Below are positions 17,424 to 26,699 of a stretch of 64,000 nucleotides of DNA, one piece after another. A program made the position numbers and the translations under genes. Every line of letters starts with the position of its first letter. The first letter of the stretch is position 1. The stretch comes from Mesorhizobium sangaii. GTDB lineage: Bacteria; Pseudomonadota; Alphaproteobacteria; Rhizobiales; Rhizobiaceae. The notes under the pieces were generated by a model. It did no database searches. It was not told where the DNA came from and saw only the letters and a program-made list of their open reading frames with translations. The stretch is from NCBI RefSeq assembly GCF_014207355.1, contig NZ_JACHEF010000003.1, forward strand, positions 161,763 through 225,762, in the 5' to 3' direction.

Positions 17424-18776
17424 ATGGCCGCCGAACGCTTCCAGAGCTTTGGCCTTGCCACACCGCCGGCGCCGCGCGCGATCGATGTCGACAATGGCAT
17501 TGCGCTGCTGAAAGGCGGCCAGGCGAAGCCAGCGTCGCTGCTCGCCTATGGCAATGGCCGTTCCTATGGCGATTCCTGCCAGAACGAGGCCGGTACGGTC
17601 GTCGACATGCGGTCCCTGAACAGCATCCGCGCCTTCAATGCCGAGACAGGCGTTCTTGAAGCCGATGCCGGTGTGCTGTTGTCCGACATCATCGCACACG
17701 CTGCCCCTTACGGCTTCTTCCCGGCGGTTGTTCCAGGCACGCAATTCGTCACGCTCGGCGGCGCCATCGCCAATGACGTGCATGGCAAGAACCATCATCG
17801 GCGCGGCACCTTCGGCTGCCATGTCGAGGCCTTGACGCTGCTCAGGTCCGACGGAAAGACCCGTCGCTGTTCGGCGACCGACAACGCGCGGCTGTTTCGG
17901 GCGACGATCGGCGGCATGGGGCTCACCGGCCTCATCCTGTCGGCCTCGATCCGGCTGATGCGGGTGCCTTCGCTCGACATCATCGAGACGGCGACGCCGT
18001 TTCGCGATCTCGGCGAGTTTTTCGGTCTGGCCGAGGCGGCCGACCAGGCCAATGAATATGCGGTCGCCTGGATCGATCAGTTGGCCAGCGGCCGCAACAG
18101 CGGTCGCGGCCTGCTGTTCACGGGCAATCACGCCGAGCACGGCTCGCATTCGGCCGCGCGCGCCGGCGGCTCACTATCGGTGCCGGTCCAGCCGCCGTTC
18201 AATGTCCTCAACCGGCGGTTCCTGACCGCCTTCAACGCCGCCTACCGGTGGAAGAAGGGCCGGTCCGCAGCGCCGCGCCAGGTCGGATACCAGGGCTTCT
18301 TCTTTCCGCTTGACGGCGTGCGTGATTGGAACCGCCTTTACGGACCGAAAGGGCTTTTCCAGCACCAGAGCGTGGTGCCGGAAGAGACGGCGCGCGAGGC
18401 GGTGCGGGCGCTGCTGGCGGCTGCAAGGCGGGCCGGGCAGGGGTCGTTCCTCACGGTGCTGAAGCGGTTCGGCTCGATCCGCTCGCCGGCGCTGCTGTCG
18501 TTCCCGCGTTCCGGCTATACGCTGACGCTGGATTTCCCCAACAGGGGAGCGGCAACGCTCGCGCTGCTGCGGGAACTCGACCGCATCGCGGTCGAGGCCG
18601 GCGGCGCGGTCAACCCCTACAAGGATGCCCGCATGGGCGCCGACATCTTCGCTTCGTCCTTCCCCGAATGGCAGCGGCTGGAGGCATTGCGCGATCCCGC
18701 CTTCATGTCGTCATTCTGGGCTCGGACGGCTAGGAAGCTCGATACGCGGCGCGGTACGGTCGAGGCGGCGGAATAG
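17424..18776 (+). CDS. DprE1-like FAD-dependent oxidase (polyprenyl-phosphoribose 2'-oxidase type)
   Basis: A 450-residue VAO-fold FAD oxidoreductase. The PP-loop region GNGRSYGDSC is at ~44-52 and the signature NDVHGKNHH at ~117-125, which closely resembles DprE1 (decaprenylphosphoryl-ribose oxidase). The C-terminal half has the substrate-binding domain and ends NPYKDARMGAD...FPEWQRLEALRDP, as in this family. DprE1 oxidises C2' of the polyprenyl-linked ribose as the first step of epimerisation to arabinose. It starts 2 nt after the HAD-UbiA gene and the two are surely co-transcribed. No substrate other than a polyprenyl-pentose is suggested by the context. Confidence 0.85.
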   Translation: MAAERFQSFGLATPPAPRAIDVDNGIALLKGGQAKPASLLAYGNGRSYGDSCQNEAGTVVDMRSLNSIRAFNAETGVLEADAGVLLSDIIAHAAPYGFFPAVVPGTQFVTLGGAIANDVHGKNHHRRGTFGCHVEALTLLRSDGKTRRCSATDNARLFRATIGGMGLTGLILSASIRLMRVPSLDIIETATPFRDLGEFFGLAEAADQANEYAVAWIDQLASGRNSGRGLLFTGNHAEHGSHSAARAGGSLSVPVQPPFNVLNRRFLTAFNAAYRWKKGRSAAPRQVGYQGFFFPLDGVRDWNRLYGPKGLFQHQSVVPEETAREAVRALLAAARRAGQGSFLTVLKRFGSIRSPALLSFPRSGYTLTLDFPNRGAATLALLRELDRIAVEAGGAVNPYKDARMGADIFASSFPEWQRLEALRDPAFMSSFWARTARKLDTRRGTVEAAE

Positions 18777-18900
18777 ATAAAATCTGAGTAATTGTTGGTT
18801 ATCAAATCATTAAACTGACGATTCACTCAAAACAGTCTCGCAGCTTCACGAAATGTTTGCGGGTTTGTAATAGGAAGCGTGAAGGGGTGGTTGGGAACAC
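18777..18900 (+). other. AT-rich intergenic region, possible internal promoter
   Basis: This 124-nt gap is markedly AT-rich in its first half (TAATTGTTGGTTATCAAATC) compared with the surrounding coding DNA. It could hold a promoter for the downstream SMR-epimerase genes. I see no convincing -35/-10 pair or terminator, so the cluster may be read as one or two transcripts. Confidence 0.3.
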
Positions 18901-19332
18901 ATGAAATACATCGTCTTCATTCTCTTTACCGTCATGACGAATGCCGCTGCGCAGCTGATGCTGAAGCAAGGCATGATGTCGCTCGGGCCGATCTCGTTCG
19001 AGGGCGTCAATCCCCTGGTCAAGCTGTTGCAGATCGTCTTCAGCCCCTGGGTGTTCCTGGGCCTCTGCACCTTCGTCATCTCGATGGCCTCGCACCTCTA
19101 CGTGCTGTCCAAGGTCGAGCTTTCCTTCGCCTATCCGTTCCTCAGCCTCGCCTACGTCGCCGTCGCCATCTTCGCCTACTTCGTCTTCCGCGAGGATCTC
19201 AATGGCTGGCGCATCGCCGGCATCGCCTGCATCTGCGTCGGCACGGTGCTGATCGCGCAAAGCGGGCGCGGGAATGAGGCTCAAACGGCTTCGCTTTCCT
19301 CCGACAAGATTCGCAGCGAGATTATTCGATGA
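18901..19332 (+). CDS. EamA/SMR-type small membrane transporter
   Basis: A 143-residue protein with four hydrophobic segments and the layout of small multidrug resistance and ArnE/ArnF proteins (start MKYIVFILFTVMTNAAAQLM, then KVELSFAYPFLSLAYVAVAI). ArnEF flips undecaprenyl-phosphate-aminoarabinose across the inner membrane. Placed next to UbiA and DprE1-like genes, a flippase role for a polyprenyl-phospho-pentose is a reasonable inference, matching the position of the membrane protein gene beside dprE1 in mycobacteria. The start is preceded by GGTTGGGAA. Its stop overlaps the next start (ATGA). Confidence 0.8.
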   Translation: MKYIVFILFTVMTNAAAQLMLKQGMMSLGPISFEGVNPLVKLLQIVFSPWVFLGLCTFVISMASHLYVLSKVELSFAYPFLSLAYVAVAIFAYFVFREDLNGWRIAGIACICVGTVLIAQSGRGNEAQTASLSSDKIRSEIIR

Positions 19333-20336
19333 GACATGTGATTTTCGGTGGTGACGGTTTCGTCGGTCGCTACCTTGCCCCGAAGCTTGTCGCCGATGGC
19401 GAAGAGGTTGTCGTCGCCGACATCGCCAGGAGCGACCTGCCGCACTACCGCAATGTCCGCTTTATCAAGTGCGATGTCACCGATCCGGCGTCGGTTACCG
19501 CGGTTGGGCTGAAGGCCGACGACATGGTCTACAATTTGTCGGCCAAGATGCTGTCGCCGATCCAGGTGCGCGCCAAGCGGCACGATTTCTTCTTTCCAGT
19601 CAATTTCCATGGCACCGAGCACATCATGCAGGCGATGGACAAGGCCGCCGCACCCAAGCTCGTCCATTACACGACCGACATGATCTACGGCCACACGGTC
19701 ACCCAGCCGATGACCGAGGAGCATCCGGTCGCGCCGCTTGGCGAATATGGCTGGTCGAAGCAGAAGACCGAGGAACTGGCTGCCGAATGGCGCAAGCGTG
19801 GCATGTCGATCTCGCTGTTTCGCCCGCGCCTGATCATCGGCCCCGGCCGGCTCGGCATTCTGGAAAAACTGTTCAAGCTGATCGACTGGAGTTTTCCGGT
19901 GCCGATGATCGGTTCGGGCAGAAACCCCTATCAGTTCATCTCGGTGTTCGACTGCGCCGAGGCCGCGCGCGCCGCCTGGAAGGCCGGGGTGCCAAACGAG
20001 GCCTATAATCTGGGCTCGCTCAACCCCCCGCCCGTCAAGAAACTGCTCGGCGACCTGATCAGGCACGCCGGTTCGAAATCGATCCTGATCCCGACGCCGG
20101 GCTGGGCGGTCAAGCGCACGCTCGACCTGCTCGACCTGATGAACATGCCGATCATGGATCCGGAGCAATATCTGATCGCCGACGAAGAGTGCGTGCTCGA
20201 TGTTTCCAAGGCCGAGCGCCAGCTCGGCTGGGTACCGCAATATCGCGACGAGGACATGCTGATCGCCGCCTACAGCGAGTACCGCGCCAAGAAGGCCGGT
20301 CACGCCGTCGCCACCAAACACGTGCCTGCCGAATAG
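19329..20336 (+). CDS. NAD-dependent epimerase/dehydratase (extended SDR)
   Basis: A 335-residue extended short-chain dehydrogenase. The nucleotide-binding motif is GGDGFVG at residues ~7-13, and the catalytic YGWSK (YxxxK) is near residue 138, preceded by TTDMIYG. Such enzymes epimerise or reduce nucleotide sugars or lipid-linked sugars. It could play the DprE2 role (reducing the keto intermediate), although DprE2 itself is a classical SDR, so this would be a replacement. Alternatively it may prepare a keto-sugar for the adjacent aminotransferase. It overlaps the SMR gene by 4 nt. Confidence 0.85.
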   Translation: MRHVIFGGDGFVGRYLAPKLVADGEEVVVADIARSDLPHYRNVRFIKCDVTDPASVTAVGLKADDMVYNLSAKMLSPIQVRAKRHDFFFPVNFHGTEHIMQAMDKAAAPKLVHYTTDMIYGHTVTQPMTEEHPVAPLGEYGWSKQKTEELAAEWRKRGMSISLFRPRLIIGPGRLGILEKLFKLIDWSFPVPMIGSGRNPYQFISVFDCAEAARAAWKAGVPNEAYNLGSLNPPPVKKLLGDLIRHAGSKSILIPTPGWAVKRTLDLLDLMNMPIMDPEQYLIADEECVLDVSKAERQLGWVPQYRDEDMLIAAYSEYRAKKAGHAVATKHVPAE

Positions 20337-20398
20337 CGGCTCGCAAAACAGCTTTCGTTGCGCACGATCCTGGTCGTACGCGCAGACAGGAGATTGAA

Positions 20399-21871
20399 AT
20401 GACCGTCATGGCCAAGCCCGAACAGACGAGCGCGCGCACCATGGTCAGCGCGCCGGCGCTGTCGCCCGCCACCATCGCCAAGCCCGACCTGATCAGCGTC
20501 GAGCAGGCCAAGGCGATGGACGTCGCTGTGATGACCGACCTGTTCAAGGCGCATCTCAATCCCGGCCAGCTGCATTTCATGAAGCTGCTCGGCTTCCACA
20601 AGATCAAGATCGAGCGTGCCGAGGGCATGTTCTACATCGACCAGAACGGTCGCAAGATCCTCGACTTCTTCGGTGGCTTCGGTTCGCTGGCCTTCGGCCA
20701 CAACCATCCGCGCATACTGGAAGCGCGGAAAAAATTCCAGGAGGAGAAGCGCCAGGAGATCGCCATCGCCTTCATGTCGCAGTATGCGGCGGCCCTGGCG
20801 CACAACATCGCCAAATGCTCACCCGGCGATCTCGACATGGTGTTCCTCGGCTCGTCAGGCTCAGAGGCGATGGAAGCGGCGGTCAAGCTCGCCGAGCGCG
20901 CCGCAGGCCCGAAGCGGCCGAAAATCGTCTATGCCGAGAATTCCTTTCACGGCAAGACCAAGGGCGTTCTGGGCATCACCGACGGCCAGCTTTATCGCGC
21001 CGACTTCAAGATGGCGGACAATACAGTCCGCATCCCCTTTGCCGACATCGAAGCGGTCGAGCGCTTGTTCCGCTCCGACCCGGAGGTTGGCGTCATCGTG
21101 CTCGAAACCATCCAGGGCGGCGGCGGCATCATCCAGGCGCCGGCCGAATACTGGCAGAATCTGCGCGCGCTCTGCAACCAGTATGGAGTGCTGTGGGTCG
21201 CCGACGAAGTACAGTGTGGCTATGGCCGCTCGGGCCGCTTCTATGCCTTCGAGCATTACGGCGTCATTCCTGACGTGACGGCGCTGGCCAAGTCGCTTGG
21301 TGCAGGCAAGGCGGCGGTCGGTGCGATGATTGCCAGGCGCGAGGTCTACATGAAGGCTTACGGCACGCCGAAGACGGCGATGATCCATGCGATGGCGACC
21401 TTCGGCGGCATGGGCGAGGCCTGCGTCACCTCGATCGAGGGGCTCAACGTGCTCTACGACGAGGGGCTGATCGACAACGCCGCCGTTACCGGCGATTACC
21501 TGCTGCAGCGGCTGCAGGCGCTCAAGGACAAATATCCTAAGATCATCAAGGACGTGCGCGGCAAAGGTTTCATGGTCGGCCTGGAGTTCCACGACTTCTC
21601 GCAGACCTTGCCGATGGTGCTGCGGCCGATCGTCAGCGTGCTCGACGACAAGCTGAAAGGCTCGCTGTCCGGCTTCGTCGGCGCGCTCTTGCTGCGTGAC
21701 TACGACGTGCTCGTCGCCTTCACCGAATACAATCGCAACGTCATCCGGCTCGAGCCGCCGCTGATCTGCCAGCGCGAGCACGTCGACCGCTTCGTCGATG
21801 CCTTCGACAGCCTGCTGTCGCGCGGCATCGTGTCGATCGTGAAGGATTTTGTCAAAAGCCAAGTCCGTTAA
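20399..21871 (+). CDS. class III PLP aminotransferase
   Basis: A 490-residue class III aminotransferase. GGFGSLAFGHNHPRI is near the N-terminus, SSGSEAMEAAVKLA binds the phosphate, VADEVQCGYGRSG holds the conserved aspartate, and the PLP lysine is probably K298 in ALAKSLGAGK. The start at 20399 is fixed by AGGAG 7 nt upstream; an upstream open frame overlaps the epimerase gene and is not used. The family acts on omega-amino acids, acetylornithine and similar compounds. Within this surface-glycan-like cluster it might aminate a lipid or glycan precursor. The substrate is unknown. Confidence 0.88.
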   Translation: MTVMAKPEQTSARTMVSAPALSPATIAKPDLISVEQAKAMDVAVMTDLFKAHLNPGQLHFMKLLGFHKIKIERAEGMFYIDQNGRKILDFFGGFGSLAFGHNHPRILEARKKFQEEKRQEIAIAFMSQYAAALAHNIAKCSPGDLDMVFLGSSGSEAMEAAVKLAERAAGPKRPKIVYAENSFHGKTKGVLGITDGQLYRADFKMADNTVRIPFADIEAVERLFRSDPEVGVIVLETIQGGGGIIQAPAEYWQNLRALCNQYGVLWVADEVQCGYGRSGRFYAFEHYGVIPDVTALAKSLGAGKAAVGAMIARREVYMKAYGTPKTAMIHAMATFGGMGEACVTSIEGLNVLYDEGLIDNAAVTGDYLLQRLQALKDKYPKIIKDVRGKGFMVGLEFHDFSQTLPMVLRPIVSVLDDKLKGSLSGFVGALLLRDYDVLVAFTEYNRNVIRLEPPLICQREHVDRFVDAFDSLLSRGIVSIVKDFVKSQVR

Positions 21872-21894
21872 AGCGAAGTTCGCTGAGCAATATC

Positions 21895-23127
21895 ATGCTG
21901 ACCAAGTCTCCCCTTGCGAAAAACCCACTCGACCGGCTCACCGAGGCCGGCCTGGCGTGGGGCGAGGGGACATATGCGCGGTTGGCGGCACCCATCGGTG
22001 CGGCGGCTTTCGCGCTCTACATCCTGTTGACGGCGTTCACGGCATGGGTGATGCCGGACGCCAACTGGGACATGCTGCCCTATCTCGCCATCGCCGATGA
22101 AGGCACCTATCCCGATGCGCAGGCACTGCACGACTATGCCTACAGCACCGTCAAGGCCGGCGTGTCGGCGGGCGACTACAAGATGCTGACCGATGATGGC
22201 GGCGGCTTCCGCAGCCATATGGCGGAGAATGCCGCCGACTTCCATTCTCTGCTCGGCATGTACCGGATCAAGTTCCTCTATGCCGAGATCCTGTCGACGA
22301 TGAGCTCGGTGATGTCGCCGGTCGAGGCGATGCGGCTGATTTCGGTGTTGTCCGTGCTGTTGTTCGGCGCGATCGCGCTGCTCTGGCTGCGCTCGGAGCG
22401 GGCACTGGCGCTGGCGCCTCTGGTCGGTGCGGTGCTGATCATGGCCGACTTCGGCGACGCGGCGCGCGCCTCGACGCCTGATCTGTTGTGCTCGGCACTG
22501 TTCCTCGGTGGGCTTTACGCCTATGTCCGCGGCCGCGAGGCGGCTACGGCGATCCTGCTCTTCCTCGCCTTCATGGCGCGGCCGGACAACATTGTTTTCC
22601 TTGCCATTTTCGCGGTGTTGCTGGTCGTGTTCCGGCAGAAGGCATGGGGCGCGCTGGCAGGCTTCGCCGCGTCCTTCGTCGCCTATTTCGTCATTTCGCA
22701 CTGGGCCCATCACCCCGGCTGGTGGCCGCATCTGTGGTTCTCCAGCATCGAGCAGCACTACAATATGGACGGTTTCGAGCCGCCCTTCTCGATCGCTGCC
22801 TATCTGCGGGCGTTTGCGACATCGCTGTTGCGTGCCGTCAGCCTGAACAGTTGGGTCGGCGTGTCGGTGCTGGCTTTGGCCGGCTGGTACACGGCCGGCC
22901 GCGCCGGCTTTGGCCTCGAGCGTCGCGCCGGCATCCTGTTTGCAGCACTGGTGCTCGGTGTGTTGGCGAAATTCGCCGTGTTCCCGATCCACGACACCCG
23001 CATCTATTTCCCCAATCTGATCCCGCCGTTCCTGCTGCTGGCGACGCCGCTGATGGCGCTGTGGGCGACAGTGACGCGTGGCCAGCATCGCAACGCCATG
23101 CACGTCATTCCCGGAGAGAAGTCATGA
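21895..23127 (+). CDS. polytopic membrane protein, GT-C glycosyltransferase-like
   Basis: A 410-residue protein with about 9-10 hydrophobic helices. After the first helix comes a long periplasmic loop with acidic residues (MPDANWDMLPYLA, DEGTYPDAQA), the layout of GT-C glycosyltransferases that use polyprenyl-phosphate sugars. I cannot place it in a named family. Following a UbiA/DprE1/flippase set, a transferase using polyprenyl-phosphate pentose is the obvious hypothesis. Its stop overlaps the start of the FkbM gene (ATGA), so the two are coupled. Confidence 0.65.
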   Translation: MLTKSPLAKNPLDRLTEAGLAWGEGTYARLAAPIGAAAFALYILLTAFTAWVMPDANWDMLPYLAIADEGTYPDAQALHDYAYSTVKAGVSAGDYKMLTDDGGGFRSHMAENAADFHSLLGMYRIKFLYAEILSTMSSVMSPVEAMRLISVLSVLLFGAIALLWLRSERALALAPLVGAVLIMADFGDAARASTPDLLCSALFLGGLYAYVRGREAATAILLFLAFMARPDNIVFLAIFAVLLVVFRQKAWGALAGFAASFVAYFVISHWAHHPGWWPHLWFSSIEQHYNMDGFEPPFSIAAYLRAFATSLLRAVSLNSWVGVSVLALAGWYTAGRAGFGLERRAGILFAALVLGVLAKFAVFPIHDTRIYFPNLIPPFLLLATPLMALWATVTRGQHRNAMHVIPGEKS

Positions 23128-23882
23128 GTTCCGTATCCAACCTGGCGCGCGTTGCCCTGTCGCTCGGTCTTCCCGTTGGGCTTCTCGATCGCGGGCCATC
23201 GCTGCGCGGCACGAAATTCCTGGCCAAGGCGGCGCTGAAGGCGCGCTTCGGCGGATCAGGGCGTCCGTTCCAGATGGTCAATGTCGGCGCCTGCGACGGC
23301 GCGCTGTTCGATGACGTCACGCCGTGGCTGCACCGCATAGCTGGTGCACGCGCCATGCTGGTCGAGCCGATCCCGTACAATCAGAAACGGCTGCGCGCCA
23401 ACTATCCCGACACGAGCCGGTTCATCATCGAGCCAGTGGCCGTCACCAAGGCGAAGGGCACGATCACAGTCCACACCTTCGATGCCGCCGCACTCGAGGC
23501 CGGCACGTTGCCGATCGAGTTCATCGGCTGCTCGTCGGTGACCGACACCAATCTGATGTCGGGCAAGAATGCCTGGGGCGAGGCCGATGCCAATTTCAAC
23601 AAGTTCGCGCCGCATCTCAGGGATATCGAGGTGCCGTCGGAAACGCTGCAAACCCTGCTCGACCGCAACGGCATCAGCCATATCGATGCTTTCCTCGTCG
23701 ATTGCGAGGGCGCCGACTGGGTGGTCTTCGAACAGCTTGACCTCAAGCGCTATCGCCCAGGCATGATCAAGGTCGAGGTCGGCGCGCTGCCGGCGGCCGA
23801 GATCGGCCAGGTCGTGGTCAAGTTGAAGACGTCAGGCTATCAGGTGGGCTTCCAGGCCGAGGATGTGTGGGCCTTCGCCTGA
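23124..23882 (+). CDS. FkbM family methyltransferase
   Basis: A 252-residue protein. The SAM-binding motif VNVGACDGALFDD is at ~52-64, MLVEPIPYN follows, and the FkbM C-terminal motif IDAFLVDCEGADWVVFEQLDL is at ~190-210. FkbM enzymes O-methylate sugars and polyketides. Start 23124 overlaps the stop of the membrane protein (ATGA) and has GGAG upstream. It is the last gene of the cluster and may methylate the exported glycan or its precursor. Confidence 0.88.
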   Translation: MSSVSNLARVALSLGLPVGLLDRGPSLRGTKFLAKAALKARFGGSGRPFQMVNVGACDGALFDDVTPWLHRIAGARAMLVEPIPYNQKRLRANYPDTSRFIIEPVAVTKAKGTITVHTFDAAALEAGTLPIEFIGCSSVTDTNLMSGKNAWGEADANFNKFAPHLRDIEVPSETLQTLLDRNGISHIDAFLVDCEGADWVVFEQLDLKRYRPGMIKVEVGALPAAEIGQVVVKLKTSGYQVGFQAEDVWAFA

Positions 23883-23945
23883 ACTGATCTTCCGGCAGAA
23901 ATAGAAAACCGCCCTAGGCGCCTGATGTGAACCATTCGGCTGTCT

Positions 23946-23975
23946 GGTCGCTCGGCTTTTTGCCAATGTCGCAAA
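23946..23975 (-). promoter_or_regulatory. bipartite GCGAC-N16-GCGAC element upstream of the 24043 flavoprotein
   Basis: Read on the minus strand: TTTGCGAC (23975-23968), a spacer with an A-tract, then GAGCGACC (23953-23946). The GCGAC cores are 21 nt apart, two helical turns. The same 30-bp architecture occurs at 45329-45358. It ends 67 nt before the flavoprotein start, and TATAGT at 24005-24010 is a possible -10. The spacing fits an AraC-family activator. The GlxA/AraC protein at 30760-31761 is the candidate by inference. Confidence 0.5.
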
Positions 23976-24042
23976 CAGGCTTCATCAGCGCCACCGCTCC
24001 GCCCTATAGTCCGCCCGCTTTATCACTTTGGAGTCGCGGGCA

Positions 24043-26604
24043 ATGGCAGAGTTTCCGAAAAAGGCGAAGGTCGTCATCGTTGGCCTGGGCGGCATTGTCG
24101 GCGCATCGATCGCCCATCACCTGATCGAACGCGGCTGGGACGATATTGTCGGCATCGACAAGTCCGGCATCCCGACCGACATCGGCTCGACGGCGCATGC
24201 CTCCGACTTCTGCTACACGACCAGCCATGATTTCCTGTCGTGCTGGACGACCCTGTACTCAATCGATTTCTACGAGAAGATGGGCCACTACGCGCGCATC
24301 GGCGGCCTCGAAGTGGCTCGCGTCGGCGACGACGGCCGCATGGAGGAGATCAAGCGCAAGATCGCCTCGGCCAAGGCCTTTGGCACGCGCGCCCGTCTGA
24401 TCGAACCGGCCGAGATCAAGCAGAAGTTTCCGCTGATCGAAGAAGCGATGGTGCAGGGCGGCCTGTGGGATCCCGATGCCGGTCTCGTCATCCCGCGCTC
24501 GCAGACCGTCGCGGGCAAGCTGGTCGACCAGGCGGAAGCGTCCGGCAAGCTCAAATCCTTCGCCAACACGCCGGCAAAGTCGCTCATCGTCAAGGACGGC
24601 CGCATCACCGGCGTGGTGACCGATCGCGGCACCATCGAGGCCGATTACGTCGTGGTCTGTGCCGGCATCTGGGGCCGGCTGATCGCGGAGATGGTTGGCG
24701 AGGATCTGCCGGTCATGCCGATCGACCATCCGTTGACCTTCTTCGGCCCGTACAACGAGTTCGCCGGCACCGGCAAGGAGATCGGCTGGCCGCTGCTGCG
24801 CGACCAGGGCAATTCGGCCTATATGCGCGACACCGGCGATCCCAAGACCGCCGAGGGCGGGCAGATCGAATGGGGCTATTACGAAGAGACCAATCCGCGC
24901 CTTTGCCATCCGCGCGACCTGCTGGAGAAGGACCAGGCCCGGCTTTCACCGTCGCAGCGCGATCTCGACATGGAGCAAATTCTGGGGCCGCTCGAACGCG
25001 CCATGGAGCTGACGCCGATCCTGGGCGAACTCGGCTACAACGAGAGCCATTCCTTCAACGGTCTCTTGCAGGTGACTGCGGATGGCGGCCCCTCGATGGG
25101 CGAAAGCCAGAAGGTGAGGGGCCTGTGGTATGCCGTCGCCATCTGGGTCAAGGACGGTCCTGGCATGGGCAAACTGATCGCTGACTGGATGACCGATGGC
25201 CGCACGGCGATCGACCATCACGCCATCGACTATGCGCGCTTCTATCCGCACCAGACGAAGGAGCAGTTCATCTGGGACCGCTGCACCGAAACGGCGATGA
25301 AAGTCTACAATCCGGCGGTGCATCCGCGCGAACCATTCTCCAAAGCCCGCAACATCAGGCGCTCGCCGTTCTGGGAGCGTGAGAAGGAACTCGGCGGCTA
25401 TTTCATGGAACTGGGCGGCTGGGAACGCGCGCACGGCTATGCCGCCAACGAGTATCTTTTGGAGAAATACGGCAACCGCGTGCCGGTGCGCGAGAACGAG
25501 TGGGACAACCGCCATTTCTGGCGCGTCTCCAATGCCGAACACCTCGCCATGAGCGAGGATTGCGGCATCGTCAACCTGTCGCACTTCTCGATGTATGACG
25601 TCGAAGGGCCTGACCATGTGGCGTTGCTGGAATGGCTGTGCGCGGCCAAGATCGGCGGCGACAACAACATCGGCAAGGGCATCTACACCCACTTCCTCGA
25701 CGAGGAAGGCATGGTGCGCGCCGACTTTACCGTCATTCGCATGGCCGACCGCTGTCGTTTGATCGACGGGGCGGACGCCGGCCCGCGCGACTTCCAGTAC
25801 ATGCGTCGAACCGCGCAGGACAAAGGTTTCGACGTCACCATCACGGATGTGACCGAGAAATTCGTTACTATCGGCATCTGGGGTCCGAATGCCCGGGCGA
25901 CCTTGCAGAAGGTGGTCGAGAATCCGGACGGGCTCTCGCTTGAAAACTTCCCGTTCGCGGCGATCAAGCCGGTCCGGATCGGCGGCAAGGACGTCACCGC
26001 CTTCCGCATCTCCTATGTCGGCGAGCAGGGTTGGGAACTGCATATGCGCTACGAGGATGGTCTCGCCGTCTGGGACGCGCTGCGCTCGACCGGCGTGATG
26101 CCCTTTGGCGTCGAAACCTATGCCAACACGCGCCGCATGGAAAAGAGCCTGCGCCTGCAGAATGCCGACCTGCTGACCGAGTACAATCTGCTCGAAGCCG
26201 ATCTAGCCCGACCGAAGGTCAAGGAGAACGATTTCTGCGGCAAGGCCAGGCATGTCGAGTACCGCGCGCGCGAGCACCAGCCGGCCACGCTGTGCACGCT
26301 GGTGATGACCGAACATGTCGATTCGAAAGGCGTTGCCCGCTATCCCGTCGGCACGATGCCGGTGATGGACCCGAAGACGGGCGAAACGCTGGTCGACGAA
26401 CTCGGCCGCCGGTCGTTCACGACCTCGATGGCCTATGGGCCGACCATCGGCAAGAACATCGGTCTCGCCTATCTGCCGTGGGCGTATGCCCAGGAAGGCC
26501 GCAAGCTCGCCATCGAGTATTTCGGTGAGACCTATCCGGTCGAAGTCGCCGCGGTCGGCTACAAGCCGCTCTACGATCCGGAAAACCTCAAGCCGCGCAG
26601 CTGA
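24043..26604 (+). CDS. FAD-dependent oxidoreductase with GcvT domain (second dehydrogenase-like paralogue)
   Basis: An 853-residue flavoprotein of the dimethylglycine/sarcosine dehydrogenase architecture: Rossmann motif VVIVGLGGIVG (~10-20), DAO domain, middle domain and C-terminal GcvT folate-binding domain. The position of the covalent-FAD histidine reads IGSTAHASD (H52), so histidine is kept but the usual TWHAAG context is lost. It is the most divergent of the three paralogues here and may use a different N-methyl substrate. Start ATG 24043 has GGAG 9 nt upstream; a TTG 15 nt upstream is less likely. Monocistronic, with a terminator downstream. Confidence 0.9.
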   Translation: MAEFPKKAKVVIVGLGGIVGASIAHHLIERGWDDIVGIDKSGIPTDIGSTAHASDFCYTTSHDFLSCWTTLYSIDFYEKMGHYARIGGLEVARVGDDGRMEEIKRKIASAKAFGTRARLIEPAEIKQKFPLIEEAMVQGGLWDPDAGLVIPRSQTVAGKLVDQAEASGKLKSFANTPAKSLIVKDGRITGVVTDRGTIEADYVVVCAGIWGRLIAEMVGEDLPVMPIDHPLTFFGPYNEFAGTGKEIGWPLLRDQGNSAYMRDTGDPKTAEGGQIEWGYYEETNPRLCHPRDLLEKDQARLSPSQRDLDMEQILGPLERAMELTPILGELGYNESHSFNGLLQVTADGGPSMGESQKVRGLWYAVAIWVKDGPGMGKLIADWMTDGRTAIDHHAIDYARFYPHQTKEQFIWDRCTETAMKVYNPAVHPREPFSKARNIRRSPFWEREKELGGYFMELGGWERAHGYAANEYLLEKYGNRVPVRENEWDNRHFWRVSNAEHLAMSEDCGIVNLSHFSMYDVEGPDHVALLEWLCAAKIGGDNNIGKGIYTHFLDEEGMVRADFTVIRMADRCRLIDGADAGPRDFQYMRRTAQDKGFDVTITDVTEKFVTIGIWGPNARATLQKVVENPDGLSLENFPFAAIKPVRIGGKDVTAFRISYVGEQGWELHMRYEDGLAVWDALRSTGVMPFGVETYANTRRMEKSLRLQNADLLTEYNLLEADLARPKVKENDFCGKARHVEYRAREHQPATLCTLVMTEHVDSKGVARYPVGTMPVMDPKTGETLVDELGRRSFTTSMAYGPTIGKNIGLAYLPWAYAQEGRKLAIEYFGETYPVEVAAVGYKPLYDPENLKPRS

Positions 26605-26635
26605 GTACCGGCAAGCGCGAAACAGCGTGAACGCG

Positions 26636-26661
26636 AAGCCCGGCTCTTGGCCGGGCTTTTC
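26636..26661 (+). terminator. rho-independent terminator
   Basis: AAGCCCGGC-TCTTG-GCCGGGCTT, a 9-bp stem followed by TTCACTTTTT, 32 nt after the flavoprotein stop codon. Confidence 0.8.
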
Positions 26662-26699
26662 ACTTTTTAATCGGACGATTCTCGCTTACCCTTGCGGGC

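Noticed and set aside
16378..17463. 361-codon minus-strand frame opposite the HAD-UbiA gene
   Set aside because: Composition is very rich in Arg, His, Gln and Asp, typical of shadow frames; the plus-strand gene has clear motifs.
20189..20398. N-terminal extension of the class III aminotransferase from 20189
   Set aside because: It overlaps the epimerase gene in another frame and lacks family similarity; AGGAG positions the start at 20399.
22488..23123. N-terminal extension of the FkbM methyltransferase from 22488
   Set aside because: It lies in a shadow frame of the membrane-protein gene; the ATGA overlap at 23124 fixes the start.
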